64,000 nucleotides of DNA from Flavobacterium frigoritolerans (GCF_025847275.1 NZ_JAOZEV010000002.1:62001-126000), one strand, 5' to 3'; counted from the stretch's first letter, positions 8,910 through 18,511 are shown. Numbers and translations are program-made. The notes: generated by a model not told the origin, from the sequence alone.

Positions 8910-10793
8910 ATGACAACAGGTAAAATTAATGTTTCAGTAGAAAACATATTTCCCTTAATCAAGAAATTCTTATACAGCGATCACGAAATTTTCTTGCGTG
9001 AGTTGATTTCTAACGGAACCGATGCTACTCTAAAATTAAAACACCTAATAAGTATTGGTGAAGCCAAAGTAGAATATGGCAACCCAATTATCGAGATTAA
9101 AATTGACAAAGAAGGAAAAAAAATTCACATCATCGATCAGGGTCTTGGGATGACAGCTGATGAAGTTGAGAAATACATCAACCAAGTTGCTTTCTCAGGA
9201 GCTGAAGAATTTTTAGACAAATATAAAGACTCTGCAAAAGATTCTGGAATCATAGGGCATTTTGGTCTTGGTTTTTACTCTGCTTTTATGGTTGCAGAAA
9301 AAGTAGAAATTTTTACTAAATCATACAAAGACGAACCAGCTGCTCATTGGACATGTGATGGTAGCCCTGAATTTACTTTGGAGCCAACTGACAAAACTAC
9401 ACGTGGAACTGAAATTGTTTTACATATTGCTGAGGATTCTTTAGAATTTTTAGAAGATTCTAAAATCTATGAATTATTAAATAAGTATAACAAGTTTATG
9501 CCTATTCCAATTAAATTCGGAACAAAAACAGAAACACTTCCTAAGCCAGAAGATGCTCCGGAAGACTACATAAACGAAACTATAGAACTTGACAATATCA
9601 TCAATAACCCAAATCCAGCTTGGACAAAACAGCCAACTGAATTATCTGATGAAGATTACAAAAGCTTCTACCGTGAGTTGTATCCAATGCAATTCGAAGA
9701 TCCATTATTCAACATCCACTTAAATGTTGATTATCCATTTAACCTAACAGGAATTTTATATTTTCCAAAATTAGGTTCGGATATGCAAATTCAGAAAGAC
9801 AAAATTCAATTATACCAAAATCAAGTTTATGTAACTGATAACGTAGAAGGAATTGTTCCTGAATTTTTAACAATGCTAAAAGGTGTTATCGATTCACCAG
9901 ACATTCCATTAAACGTTTCTCGTTCTGGATTACAAGCTGATGGTGCGGTTAAGAAAATATCAAACTACATTACTCGTAAAGTAGCTGATAAATTAAAAGC
10001 ATTATTCAACGAAAACCGTGCTGATTTTGAAGAAAAATGGAATGACATTAAAATTGTTTTGGAATACGGAATGCTTTCTGAAGACAAATTTTATGAAAAA
10101 GCAGGAGCTTTCTTTTTATATCCAACAGTAGACAATACTTATTTTACTCTAGAAGAATTAAAAGAGAAAATAAAAGAAAACCAAACCGATAAAGACGGAA
10201 AATTGGTTGTTTTATATGCTGGAAATAAAGACGCTCAACACTCATACATTGAAACAGCAAAAGAAAAAGGATACGAAGTATTGCTTTTAGACTCTCCAAT
10301 CATCTCGCATTTGATTCAAAAAATTGAAGGAGACAATACTGGTTTATCTTTCGTTCGTGTAGATTCTGATCATATTGATAATTTAATCAAAAAAGATGAA
10401 AACACAATTTCTAAATTATCTGATGAAGAAAAAGAAGCTTTAAAAACTTCATTAGAAGCATACATTCCTAAAGCCTATAGCGTTCAACTAGAAGCTATGG
10501 ATAGTCAAGCTGCTCCGTTTATCATTACGCAACCCGAATTTATGCGTAGAATGAAAGAGATGAGTCAATCTGGTGGTTCTGGAATGTTCGGAATGGGTAA
10601 CATGCCTGAAATGTACAACTTGGTTGTAAACACAAATTCTGAGTTAGCAACTAATATCTTGAACACCGAAGATAAAACACATCAAGAACATTTGGTAAAA
10701 CAAGCTTTAGATTTAGCGAAGTTGTCTCAAAACCTTTTAAAAGGTGAGGCATTAACTGCTTTCGTAAAAAGAAGTTTTGAAATGATCAAATAA
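8910..10793 (+). CDS. htpG: Molecular chaperone HtpG (Hsp90)
   Basis: Cytoplasmic ATP-dependent Hsp90 chaperone, 627 residues, full length. The N-terminal GHKL ATPase shows FLRELISNGTDA (helix with the conserved Glu and Asn), DQGLGMTADE and the lid glycines GHFGLGFYSAF. The middle domain shows LNVSRSGLQ with the catalytic-loop Arg. A short C-terminal dimerisation region follows, with an MFGMGNMPEM insertion. The variant NGTDA replaces the common NASDA. It is monocistronic, ending in a strong terminator. I see no clear heat-shock promoter or CIRCE-like repeat upstream. Confidence 0.96.
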   Translation: MTTGKINVSVENIFPLIKKFLYSDHEIFLRELISNGTDATLKLKHLISIGEAKVEYGNPIIEIKIDKEGKKIHIIDQGLGMTADEVEKYINQVAFSGAEEFLDKYKDSAKDSGIIGHFGLGFYSAFMVAEKVEIFTKSYKDEPAAHWTCDGSPEFTLEPTDKTTRGTEIVLHIAEDSLEFLEDSKIYELLNKYNKFMPIPIKFGTKTETLPKPEDAPEDYINETIELDNIINNPNPAWTKQPTELSDEDYKSFYRELYPMQFEDPLFNIHLNVDYPFNLTGILYFPKLGSDMQIQKDKIQLYQNQVYVTDNVEGIVPEFLTMLKGVIDSPDIPLNVSRSGLQADGAVKKISNYITRKVADKLKALFNENRADFEEKWNDIKIVLEYGMLSEDKFYEKAGAFFLYPTVDNTYFTLEELKEKIKENQTDKDGKLVVLYAGNKDAQHSYIETAKEKGYEVLLLDSPIISHLIQKIEGDNTGLSFVRVDSDHIDNLIKKDENTISKLSDEEKEALKTSLEAYIPKAYSVQLEAMDSQAAPFIITQPEFMRRMKEMSQSGGSGMFGMGNMPEMYNLVVNTNSELATNILNTEDKTHQEHLVKQALDLAKLSQNLLKGEALTAFVKRSFEMIK

Positions 10794-10828
10794 GATTAAT
10801 TTGGTTCTATTATAAACCAATAATTACA

Positions 10829-10862
10829 AGGCCCTGCAAGTTATACTTGTGGGGCTTTTTGT
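10829..10862 (+). terminator. Intrinsic terminator of htpG
   Basis: GCCCTGCAAGT pairs with ACTTGTGGGGC with wobbles, followed by TTTTTG. Confidence 0.8.
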
Positions 10863-11137
10863 TTAAAAGAATAAAATTTACTGCCTATGTTTCAAGCACA
10901 ACCTATTTACATAACTTTAAATTATCTTATTAAAAACCTACCGAAAGAAAAACCGACCATTCAGATAATTACGAATAAGCCAAAAACAACATGAATTTAA
11001 GGCATTTTCAATAAATTCAAGAACGAAAACAATACCATAATTATCAATAATTAAATTAAAAACACTTTTTAAATCAATTACTAAAGCCTATCTTTGCCGG
11101 TCGTGTTTTTAAAAACAGAAGCAGTAAATTACATTAA
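10863..11137 (+). promoter_or_regulatory. Upstream region of the DMT transporter gene
   Basis: AT-rich gap without a credible ORF. Its right end carries TATCTTTG at 11089-11096, a perfect TAnnTTTG -7 box, with TTT rather than TTG at the -33 spacing. I see nothing else in it. Confidence 0.45.
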
Positions 11138-12034
11138 ATGATAAAAAATAACGTACTAAAAGGAGTTTTTCTAGTAGCACTTGGAGCTACAAGTTATGGC
11201 ATGTTAGCCACCTTTGTAAAAATGGCATATGACGAGGGATTCACTACAGCAGAAGTAACTACTTCTCAATTTATATTAGGAATAATTGGACTCCTAACCA
11301 TTAATGCTTTTCAAAAAGTAAAACATAAAAATAAAGTTGTAAATGCAACGCCAAAGAACATTGCTCAGCTAATGACAGCTGGAACTTCGTTAGGAATGAC
11401 AAGTTTATTCTATTATTTAGCAGTAAAATATATTCCAGTTTCTATAGGAATTGTTTTATTGATGCAAACAGTATGGATGGGTGTTTTGTTAGAAATGCTT
11501 TTGGAGAAAAAACTACCTTCTAAACAAAAAGTAGTTGCTGTAATAATTGTTTTAGCAGGAACAGTCTTGGCTACTAATATTACTCAAAACGAAATCCAAT
11601 TGGATTGGCGTGGTCTTGTATGGGGTTGTTTGGCAGCTGCATCATTTACTACAACAATGTTTACTGCAAACCGAGTTGCTACCGAGATTTCATCAGCACA
11701 ACGTAGTTTATATATGCTTTTAGGAGGAGCAATTATTGTCTTTTCATTTGCATTAGCAACACAAACGGCTCCATTTAACTTCGAGATTTTTGCCAAATGG
11801 GGTATTGTCCTTGCACTCTTTGGCACAATTATAACTCCAATGCTTATGAATGCTGGCTTCCCCCTTACAGGAATTGGACTAGGAAGTATTGTTTCAGCTT
11901 TAGAACTACCTGTTTCTGTAATGATGGCCTACGTACTGCTAAATGAAAAAGTAATATTCCTTCAATGGGTTGGAATAATTTTAATCATACTTGCAATTAT
12001 TATTATGAATCTAAATTTTCAGAAACAAAAATAA
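11138..12034 (+). CDS. DMT superfamily (EamA) transporter
   Basis: Inner-membrane protein of 298 residues built from two EamA repeats, about ten hydrophobic helices in all. The repeats begin at VFLVALGATSYGMLATFVK and near WRGLVWGCLAAASFT. Features typical of the drug/metabolite family are the glycine-rich helix starts and the closing LNEKVIFLQWVGIILII. Substrates of this group include amino acids and metabolites; none can be assigned here. It probably has its own promoter. The next gene starts 85 bases on, after a tandem 19-base repeat. Confidence 0.85.
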   Translation: MIKNNVLKGVFLVALGATSYGMLATFVKMAYDEGFTTAEVTTSQFILGIIGLLTINAFQKVKHKNKVVNATPKNIAQLMTAGTSLGMTSLFYYLAVKYIPVSIGIVLLMQTVWMGVLLEMLLEKKLPSKQKVVAVIIVLAGTVLATNITQNEIQLDWRGLVWGCLAAASFTTTMFTANRVATEISSAQRSLYMLLGGAIIVFSFALATQTAPFNFEIFAKWGIVLALFGTIITPMLMNAGFPLTGIGLGSIVSALELPVSVMMAYVLLNEKVIFLQWVGIILIILAIIIMNLNFQKQK

Positions 12035-12060
12035 ACAACTCACAATACTTGTTAAAAATA

Positions 12061-12098
12061 ATTACTAATTATTTATTAAATTACTAATTATTTATTAA
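12061..12098. repeat. Tandem duplication of a 19-base AT-rich unit
   Basis: ATTACTAATTATTTATTAA occurs twice head to tail in the gap between the DMT and DoxX-like genes. It may be a replication slip product; no function is visible. Confidence 0.7.
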
Positions 12099-12119
12099 AT
12101 TCGTAACAAATAAACTGTT

Positions 12120-12476
12120 ATGGATCTACCTTGGCATATATACCTAATGGCTTCGCTTTATATTATTGCTGGAATAAACCATTTTAGAAACCCTAGGATA
12201 TATCTAAAGATCATCCCCCCTTATTTTACAAATCCCAAATTATTGAACGTTTTAAGCGGTATCACCGAGATTACGCTAGGATTACTTTTATTAATCCCAG
12301 CGACATCTCATTTTGCCGCGTGGGGAATTATTGCGTTATTGGTCGCAGTTTTCCCAACACATATGTATATGTATCAAAACAAAAAAGCAAGTTTTGGGCT
12401 ACCTAGATGGATTTTATTATCACGTATGCCTTTTCAACTCGTTTTGATTTTTTGGGCATATCAATATACTATTTAA
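12120..12476 (+). CDS. DoxX-like small membrane protein
   Basis: A 118-residue protein with four predicted transmembrane helices. It has the DoxX/MauE-like layout: a first helix with ASLYIIAGINHF, the motif PPYFTNP, and then GITEITLGLLLLIP. The family includes proteins linked to respiratory or thiol redox functions, but most members have no known role. It lies 30 bases before aqpZ and may be co-transcribed with it. Confidence 0.72.
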   Translation: MDLPWHIYLMASLYIIAGINHFRNPRIYLKIIPPYFTNPKLLNVLSGITEITLGLLLLIPATSHFAAWGIIALLVAVFPTHMYMYQNKKASFGLPRWILLSRMPFQLVLIFWAYQYTI

Positions 12477-12506
12477 CATTTATACATTAATTAAACACTT
12501 TTCATC

Positions 12507-13214
12507 ATGAAAAAACTTTTTGCAGAATTTTTCGGAACATTTTGGCTTGTATTTGGCGGTTGTGGAAGCGCTATTTTTGCTGCAGGGATTCCAGATCTAG
12601 GAATTGGATTTGCTGGAGTGGCTCTGGCTTTTGGATTAACTGTATTAACAATGGCTTACGCTGTAGGACATATATCTGGTGGTCATTTTAATCCAGCAGT
12701 ATCATTTGGACTTTGGGCAGGAGGAAGATTCCCAGCAAAAGACCTAGCACCATATATTATTGCTCAATGTGTTGGAGCAATCGCAGCTGCAGGAACTTTA
12801 TACACAATCGCAGCTGGCAAAGCTGGTTTCATGATAGACAACACCAAAGCCGGAGCATTTGCATCAAATGGTTTTGGAGCTTTTTCACCAGATGGTTACT
12901 CATTACAATCTGCATTTATAGCTGAGTTTGTACTGACTTTGTTTTTCTTATTAATTATTCTTGGTGCTACTGATAAATTTGCAAATGGAAAATTTGCAGG
13001 AGTAGCAATTGGTCTAGGACTAACATTAATTCACTTAATAAGCATTCCTATTACAAACACATCTGTAAACCCAGCTAGATCATTATCTCAGGCTTTATTT
13101 GTTGGTGGTGAACCATTATCACAAGTTTGGTTATTCTGGGTTGCCCCGATATTAGGAGCAATTGTAGCAGGAATTATATACAAAACATTGTTGCAAAATC
13201 ATGACGCAGCATAA
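12507..13214 (+). CDS. aqpZ: Aquaporin Z
   Basis: Water channel of the inner membrane, 235 residues, six helices. Both NPA boxes are present: [11 protein letters not shown] (62-64) and TSVNPARS (188-190). The selectivity filter includes His176 and Arg191, in a segment [18 protein letters not shown] nearly identical to E. coli AqpZ. That points to a water-specific channel rather than a glycerol facilitator. It lies between the DoxX-like gene and a GlsB-like gene on the same strand. Confidence 0.95.
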   Translation: MKKLFAEFFGTFWLVFGGCGSAIFAAGIPDLGIGFAGVALAFGLTVLTMAYAVGHISGGHFNPAVSFGLWAGGRFPAKDLAPYIIAQCVGAIAAAGTLYTIAAGKAGFMIDNTKAGAFASNGFGAFSPDGYSLQSAFIAEFVLTLFFLLIILGATDKFANGKFAGVAIGLGLTLIHLISIPITNTSVNPARSLSQALFVGGEPLSQVWLFWVAPILGAIVAGIIYKTLLQNHDAA

Positions 13215-13255
13215 TTTTTCTTAAATCGATTATTAATCCCTTAAACTTTTAAAAT

Positions 13256-13498
13256 ATGGAATTTTTATATTTCTTACTTATTGGAGCAATTTCTGGTTGG
13301 CTAGCAGGTCAAATATGGAAAGGTGCAGGTTTTGGAATCCTTGGCAATATTGTCGTTGGTATAGTTGGCGGACTTATTGGTGGCTGGATTGCAGGAAGAT
13401 TAGGTATCGGTGGCGGTGGTTTGCTTTGGCAGATTATAATTGCTGTTGGTGGTGCTTGGGTTTTATTATTTATTATTAGTTTAATAAAAAAAGCATAA
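13256..13498 (+). CDS. GlsB/YeaQ/YmgE family membrane protein
   Basis: An 80-residue protein with three hydrophobic helices rich in glycine: FLLIGAISGWLAGQIWKG, NIVVGIVGGLIGGWIAG and a C-terminal helix. This is the transglycosylase-associated/YeaQ family, often stress-induced, with no defined activity. It follows aqpZ by 41 bases, which suggests a shared osmotic or envelope-stress role. A terminator follows. Confidence 0.85.
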   Translation: MEFLYFLLIGAISGWLAGQIWKGAGFGILGNIVVGIVGGLIGGWIAGRLGIGGGGLLWQIIIAVGGAWVLLFIISLIKKA

Positions 13499-13553
13499 CT
13501 CCACTTACATTACTTGTCGTAAACATTCATTAGACAGGTAATAATATTACATA

Positions 13554-13603
13554 TAAAGAGAAGGAAAAAAAGTTTTACTACTTCATTTCCTTCTCTTTTT
13601 TTT
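13554..13603 (+). terminator. Intrinsic terminator after the aqpZ group
   Basis: AAAGAGAAGGAAA pairs with TTTCCTTCTCTTT, followed by further T. Confidence 0.8.
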
Positions 13604-13728
13604 CTTTGATAACATTCAATTCATAATTCATAAAGACCTAGCTCAACTACAACATTAAAGATCAAAAAAAGAACCTTATTTTAATTTCATATTATCAAAA
13701 TCATTAATTTTGAGTAAATACTTTCGGT

Positions 13729-14556
13729 ATGAATGAAATTATTTCTTATTTCAGTACTATTCCTTCTTTACATAGAAGTTTAATTCTCGTTAGCGGAATA
13801 ACTTTATTTTGGCTCATAGAAAACACTTTCCCTCTTTTTAAATTTAACTACAAAAAATGGAATCATGCTGGAATCAATTTTTTCTTAACATTTACTACAA
13901 TTATCATCAATTTTGTTTTAGCATTTATTTTATTAAAAACTGCTGATTGGACAATTAAAAACAATTTCGGAATTCTACAATGGTTACCAGAAATTCCTTT
14001 ATGGATATATACCATTATCGGATTGTTATTATTAGATTTAATAGGTGCTTATTTAGCTCACTTTACGGAGCATAAAATTAAATTTTTATGGCGTTTCCAC
14101 CTTATTCACCATACCGATACTTGGATTGACACCACAAGTGGCAATCGGCATCACCCTGGAGAAAGTATAATTCGGTTTATTTTCACAACTCTTGGTGTTT
14201 TAATTGTAGGAAGCCCCATGTGGATGGTTTTCCTATACCAAACACTCTCTGTTATATCTACTCAATTTACTCATGCAAATATCTCTCTACCCGATAAAGT
14301 CGATTCTTTTTTAAGCTACTTTATTGTTTCTCCAAATATGCACAAAATACATCATCATTATGTATTACCTTATACTGATAGCAATTACGGAAATATTTTT
14401 TCTATTTGGGACCGTCTTTTCGGAACATTTATGAAACTTCCAAAAGAAAAAATAATCTATGGAGTCGACACTCACATGAACCCTGAAGAGCACAATAATT
14501 TGAAGAATTTATTACAAATTCCGTTTCAGAAACAACGTTCGCAAAAAAAGGATTAA
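13729..14556 (+). CDS. Sterol desaturase / fatty acid hydroxylase superfamily protein
   Basis: Integral membrane di-iron enzyme of 275 residues with about four helices. The histidine clusters of the superfamily are visible: HFTEH, then FHLIHH, NRHHPGE, and a C-terminal MHKIHHHY. These bind two irons for hydroxylation or desaturation of a lipid. The substrate is not known: bacterial members act on fatty acids, carotenoids or sterol-like lipids. It is monocistronic. Confidence 0.85.
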   Translation: MNEIISYFSTIPSLHRSLILVSGITLFWLIENTFPLFKFNYKKWNHAGINFFLTFTTIIINFVLAFILLKTADWTIKNNFGILQWLPEIPLWIYTIIGLLLLDLIGAYLAHFTEHKIKFLWRFHLIHHTDTWIDTTSGNRHHPGESIIRFIFTTLGVLIVGSPMWMVFLYQTLSVISTQFTHANISLPDKVDSFLSYFIVSPNMHKIHHHYVLPYTDSNYGNIFSIWDRLFGTFMKLPKEKIIYGVDTHMNPEEHNNLKNLLQIPFQKQRSQKKD

Positions 14557-14678
14557 AATCAATAAAAAAAATCCACCATAAGCGACGAAGTAATTATTTT
14601 TTTCATTAATATTGATATCTAAATTGAAAATCAATCTATTATTAATCATTAACCCCTATTTGAATTAATTTTCACGTG

Positions 14679-14957
14679 ATGAAAAAGAGTAACCGTAAAG
14701 AATTGAACTGGGAACAAACAGAAAAACTTGTTACATTAGCCCTAGAAGAAAAGAATCCTTTTGAAATTATCAAAAAAGAATTTGGATTGGCTGAAAAAGA
14801 GGTTTTAGAAATTATGAAAAAGAAAATGCCCGCAGAGAAATTTGAAATGTGGAAAAAGAAGGCTATTGCTAACAAACCTAAGCCAAAACCAGTTAAAATA
14901 GATGATTTTGATGAAGATTTGGATGGTAAATATTACATAAAGAACAAATTAGACTAA
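14679..14957 (+). CDS. DUF2805 / TIGR03643 family small protein
   Basis: A 92-residue basic protein from the ATG at 14679; a GTG three bases earlier is also in frame. The N-terminal half, with NWEQTEKLVTLALEEKNPFE and KEFGLAEKEVLEIMKK, looks like a helix-turn-helix-type fold and matches the DUF2805 family as I recall it. The C-terminal half is K/P rich and acidic. Function unknown. A clean terminator follows. Confidence 0.7.
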   Translation: MKKSNRKELNWEQTEKLVTLALEEKNPFEIIKKEFGLAEKEVLEIMKKKMPAEKFEMWKKKAIANKPKPKPVKIDDFDEDLDGKYYIKNKLD

Positions 14958-14960
14958 CCA

Positions 14961-14991
14961 TAAAACTCCTGGAAACAGGAGTTTTTTTTTA
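14961..14991 (+). terminator. Intrinsic terminator
   Basis: AAACTCCTG, GAAA loop, CAGGAGTTT and a long T run. Confidence 0.88.
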
Positions 14992-15070
14992 TACCTATAA
15001 ATAAAATTAAAATGTTTTTGTAACTTACTTCGATCTGTAAAGACCAATAGTAAAAATAAACTCATAAGTA

Positions 15071-16933
15071 ATGAAAAAAATAATAGCCACATTAGCATTA
15101 GTAGCTGTATTTATAGGCTGTAAAACAGCTAGCTCAACTAGTAATACACTTACAAAACAAGAAATTGGAGTCAGCATTAATCTTACTGATGTAAAAGAAG
15201 ACAAAGTACTCGTTACAATTACAGCTCCTAAAATCAATACCGATGAAGTAACTTATAGCATCCCTAAAACTGTTCCCGGAACGTATTCTGAGGATAATTA
15301 TGGTAGATTCATTGAAGACTTGAAAGCATTTGATTCAAAAGGAACACTCCTTCCTGTAAAGAAAACAGATGATAACACTTGGTCAATCTCTAATGCAAAA
15401 ACATTAAAAACAATTACTTATTTAGTCAACGACACTTTCGACACTGAAAAAGGTACAGGATTTGGCAATGACGATATCTTCTCCCCAGCAGGTACAAATA
15501 TCGATGCTGATGTTAATTTCATAATAAACACTCATGGTTTTGTAGGCTACTTTCAAGACAAACTTGACATCCCTTACAAAGTAACCATTACTCATCCAGC
15601 AACACTTTGGGGAGCAACATCAATGACTGATGAAGATGCAAGCAATACTAGCGACGTATTCACAACGTCTCACTATGCTGTTTTGGTAGAAAACCCAATT
15701 ATGTACTCTAAACCTGATTACACATCATTTGATGTAAATGGAATGGAAATACAAATAGCAGTATATTCTCCAACTGGAAAATTTACCGCAGAGAGCATCA
15801 CTCCAGAAATGAAAACAATAATGACTGCTCAGAAAAACTTTTTAGGAAAAATAAATTCAACTAAAAAATATACTGTTTTATTGTATTTATCAACAATGAA
15901 ACCAGATGACGCACATGGATTTGGAGCTCTAGAACACCCTACTGCAACAACAGTTGTTTTACCTGAGATGATGCCTAAAGATGAATTAATAAAATCAATG
16001 AAAGATGTAGTTTCTCATGAATTCTTTCATATTGTAACTCCATTAACAATCCATTCAAAAGAAATTCAATATTTTGACTACAATACCCCTAAGATGTCTG
16101 AGCATTTATGGATGTACGAAGGTGTTACAGAATATTTTGCAAATCTTTTCCAGATCAATCAAAGTCTAATTGATGAAACTGAATTTTACTCCCGCATTGC
16201 AGAGAAAGTAGAACATGCAAAAACGATGAACGACACCATGTCATTTACAAAAATGAGTACCAATGTCTTAAAACAACCATACAAAGACCAATACTTAAAT
16301 GTATATGAAAAAGGAGCACTTATTGGTATGTGCCTCGATATTATTATTAGAGAAAAAAGTAATGGTCAAAGAGGAATTCTAGACTTAATGCATAAATTAT
16401 CGGATGAATACGGTATTACAAAGCCATTTAACGATAATGAGCTCTTTGCTAAAATCACTCAATTAACTTATCCTGAAGTCGGAACATTTTTAAACACTTA
16501 CGTTGCAGGAACAACTCCAATACCTTACGACTTTTACTTAGATAAAGTTGGAGTAACTAAAGCCGTAGAGAAAGTTCCTGGGACAATTTTCTTAAAAGGT
16601 CAAATTCCATACATCACTATAAACCCTGAAACCAAAGAAATTATGGTCATACCTGAAATAGAATTGAACCCTTTTTTCAAAGCACTTGACCTAAGAGGAG
16701 GCGATTACATCTTATCTATAAATGAAAAACCATATTCATTAGTAAACATTTACGATATGATAACCGAAAGTCAAACCTGGAAAGAAAACGACCCCGTAAC
16801 CGTTAAAATAAAACGCAATGGCAAGGACCTAACTTTAAAAGGAGTAGTAAAACTTCCTTACGAAGAAAAGAATACTTTTAAAGCAACCGACAATTCCAAA
16901 CAATCCCTTAGAAACGCCTGGTTAAAAGGTTAA
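15071..16933 (+). CDS. M61 family metallopeptidase, lipoprotein
   Basis: A 620-residue zinc peptidase related to glycyl aminopeptidase. The N-terminus MKKIIATLALVAVFIGC is a lipoprotein signal (Cys17), so the protein should be anchored to an envelope membrane. The active site is HEFFH at 316-320, and EGVTEYF places the likely third ligand at Glu350. An N-terminal beta domain precedes the catalytic domain. The last ~120 residues look like a PDZ domain (YILSINEKPYS, VTVKIKRNGK). Bacterial M61 members cleave small N-terminal residues; the natural substrate is unknown. Confidence 0.87.
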   Translation: MKKIIATLALVAVFIGCKTASSTSNTLTKQEIGVSINLTDVKEDKVLVTITAPKINTDEVTYSIPKTVPGTYSEDNYGRFIEDLKAFDSKGTLLPVKKTDDNTWSISNAKTLKTITYLVNDTFDTEKGTGFGNDDIFSPAGTNIDADVNFIINTHGFVGYFQDKLDIPYKVTITHPATLWGATSMTDEDASNTSDVFTTSHYAVLVENPIMYSKPDYTSFDVNGMEIQIAVYSPTGKFTAESITPEMKTIMTAQKNFLGKINSTKKYTVLLYLSTMKPDDAHGFGALEHPTATTVVLPEMMPKDELIKSMKDVVSHEFFHIVTPLTIHSKEIQYFDYNTPKMSEHLWMYEGVTEYFANLFQINQSLIDETEFYSRIAEKVEHAKTMNDTMSFTKMSTNVLKQPYKDQYLNVYEKGALIGMCLDIIIREKSNGQRGILDLMHKLSDEYGITKPFNDNELFAKITQLTYPEVGTFLNTYVAGTTPIPYDFYLDKVGVTKAVEKVPGTIFLKGQIPYITINPETKEIMVIPEIELNPFFKALDLRGGDYILSINEKPYSLVNIYDMITESQTWKENDPVTVKIKRNGKDLTLKGVVKLPYEEKNTFKATDNSKQSLRNAWLKG

Positions 16934-16947
16934 TAAGAAATGAAAAC

Positions 16948-16987
16948 AAGAAAATCCCAATTTAGAAATAGATTGGGATTTTTTTAT
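16948..16987 (+). terminator. Intrinsic terminator of the M61 peptidase gene
   Basis: AAATCCCAATTTA and TAGATTGGGATTT pair with one wobble, then a T run. Confidence 0.82.
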
Positions 16988-17054
16988 AAATTAAAAGTTT
17001 AGCAATGTTTTTTTTAAAACTATTTTCTTTATTTTGCACCAAAATCTATAAACA

Positions 17055-17765
17055 ATGAAAAAAACTATTATTGCATTCGTTACCCTTGTTCTTTTAGCTT
17101 CATGTAGCAAAAACGAATCAAAAACCAATTTGCATATTACAGGAAATATTAAAGGATTAAAAAACGGAACCTTATACATACAAAGAGTTGTAGACACATC
17201 ACTAGTAGCTATTGACAGCATTAAAATTGATGGTAATTCTGCTTTCGAAACTAACATCGAATTAAAATCACCAGAAATGCTTTACCTATTTCTAGATCGT
17301 GGAGTAAGTAATTCACTAGACAATAATATATTATTTTTTGCAGAACCTGGTAACATCAACATAGACACTAATTTGGACACTTACATTTCAAGTGCTAAAA
17401 TTACTGGATCTAAAAACCAAGAATTATACGAAGATTACCGAAAAATAAGCTCTCGCTTTAATGATTCGAACCTTGATCTTGTTGCATTGAGATTTAAAGC
17501 AATGAAAGATAATAATCAAAAAACATTAGACAGTGTAAACGAAAAACAAGAGTCTAATATCAAACGAAAATATTTATACGCTACAAACTTTGCCATTAAC
17601 AACAAAGATCACGAAATAGCGCCTTATATTGCCTTATCAGACATATACGACATCAACATTAAATACTTGGATACAATCCAAAAATCAATGACTCCTAAAG
17701 TAGCTCAATCACTTTACGGGAAAAAACTTACTGAGTATGTTGCTAAAATCAAAAAGCAGCAATAA
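17055..17765 (+). CDS. DUF4369 domain lipoprotein
   Basis: A 236-residue lipoprotein with signal MKKTIIAFVTLVLLASC (Cys17). Residues about 25-115 fit the DUF4369 beta domain (HITGNIKGLKNGTLYI, then SAFETNIEL) that usually sits at the N-terminus of Bacteroidota thioredoxin-like (TlpA/ResA type) lipoproteins. Here the C-terminal ~100 residues are helical and charged, and no CxxC thioredoxin domain is present. It is therefore a thioredoxin-less member, not visibly truncated. Function unknown. Confidence 0.78.
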   Translation: MKKTIIAFVTLVLLASCSKNESKTNLHITGNIKGLKNGTLYIQRVVDTSLVAIDSIKIDGNSAFETNIELKSPEMLYLFLDRGVSNSLDNNILFFAEPGNINIDTNLDTYISSAKITGSKNQELYEDYRKISSRFNDSNLDLVALRFKAMKDNNQKTLDSVNEKQESNIKRKYLYATNFAINNKDHEIAPYIALSDIYDINIKYLDTIQKSMTPKVAQSLYGKKLTEYVAKIKKQQ

Positions 17766-17790
17766 ATACACTCCTCTCATTACAACAATA

Positions 17791-17823
17791 TCAATCCTGT
17801 TTTTTTTAAGCAGGATTTTTTTT
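17791..17823 (+). terminator. Intrinsic terminator of the DUF4369 gene
   Basis: AATCCTGTTT and AAGCAGGATT stem, then eight or more T. Confidence 0.75.
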
Positions 17824-18148
17824 TGGACTTTTCAAATAGTATTCTATAAATCATATAATTTCAAATACTTTTATAAAATCTACGAAGTCAAAACTCAGAC
17901 ACATTACAGATACTGAAGTCGGAACATAAACATCTTCATACACCCAACCAATGCGTTTATCACCTCTCTATCACAAAGTCACTCATTAAACATTAGTTTG
18001 TCTCTATATCCAAAATAAAGACTTTTAAAAGTCAATTTCGAGAGTTGAAAAATACAGAATTCTTTTTTTTTACAGACTAACTAATACTTATACCTAATTT
18101 TATAACGTCTAGATTTCGGTACTGATCAATAGAAACTGGATATAGAGC
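17824..18148. other. Gene-free AT-rich gap
   Basis: About 325 bases between the DUF4369 terminator and the tRNA array terminator. No ORF with coding character, RNA fold or repeat stands out by eye. Confidence 0.6.
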
Positions 18149-18184
18149 AAAAAAAAAAACCATCATATTTCTATGATGGTTTTA
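18149..18184 (-). terminator. Terminator of tRNA-Thr copy 1
   Basis: AAACCATCATA / TATGATGGTTT hairpin. On the minus strand, the direction of the tRNA, it ends in a run of ten or more T. The stem closes seven bases after the tRNA end. Confidence 0.8.
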
Positions 18185-18190
18185 ACTCTG

Positions 18191-18264
18191 AGCCGGCGGA
18201 GGGACTCGAACCCACGACCTGCTGATTACAAATCAGCTGCTCTAGCCAACTGAGCTACGCTGGC
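18191..18264 (-). tRNA. tRNA-Thr (anticodon UGU), copy 1
   Basis: A 74-nucleotide cloverleaf. D arm is GCTC/GAGC, the anticodon stem is GCTGA/TCAGC with loop TTTGTAA (anticodon TGT, reads ACA), and the T loop is TTCGAGT. Discriminator base is U; CCA is not encoded. By hand folding, acceptor pair 4-69 is A-C and T-stem pair 50-64 is U-U, unlike a perfect cloverleaf; the same holds for copies 2 and 3. Confidence 0.95.
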
Positions 18265-18279
18265 GACTCATTACGGGTG

Positions 18280-18310
18280 CAAATGTAAAGTGGTTTTTTG
18301 AATTTTCCAA
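18280..18310 (-). promoter_or_regulatory. Promoter of tRNA-Thr copy 1
   Basis: On the minus strand TTG (18310-18308), 20-base spacer, TACATTTG (18287-18280). This is a full Bacteroidetes TTG-N20-TAnnTTTG promoter, with the -7 box 15 bases from the mature tRNA. Confidence 0.8.
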
Positions 18311-18334
18311 AATAAATTTACACTTTTAATATAA

Positions 18335-18364
18335 ATAAAAAACCATCCTTATCGGATGGTTTTA
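18335..18364 (-). terminator. Terminator of tRNA-Thr copy 2
   Basis: AAAACCATCC, GATAA loop, GGATGGTTTT plus T on the minus strand, directly after the copy 2 tRNA. Confidence 0.78.
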
Positions 18365-18369
18365 CGTTG

Positions 18370-18443
18370 AGCCGGCGGAGGGACTCGAACCCACGACCTG
18401 CTGATTACAAATCAGCTGCTCTAGCCAACTGAGCTACGCTGGC
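18370..18443 (-). tRNA. tRNA-Thr (anticodon UGU), copy 2
   Basis: Base-for-base identical to copy 1 over all 74 positions, in the same orientation, with the start of the next copy 179 bases apart. It has its own promoter and terminator. Confidence 0.95.
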
Positions 18444-18458
18444 GACTCATTACGGGCG

Positions 18459-18487
18459 TAAATGTAAGATTGATTTTGTTTTACCAA
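18459..18487 (-). promoter_or_regulatory. Promoter of tRNA-Thr copy 2
   Basis: TTG, 18-base spacer, TACATTTA on the minus strand. The last base of the -7 box departs from the consensus, so this may be the weakest of the three. Confidence 0.7.
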
Positions 18488-18511
18488 ATAATTTCACATT
18501 TTCAATACTAA

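Noticed and set aside
12061..12098. Regulatory iterons
   Set aside because: Only two copies of an AT-rich 19-mer; a slippage duplication explains it.
13297..13479. ORF overlapping the GlsB-like gene
   Set aside because: Trp/Arg-rich nonsense composition in another frame of a real gene.
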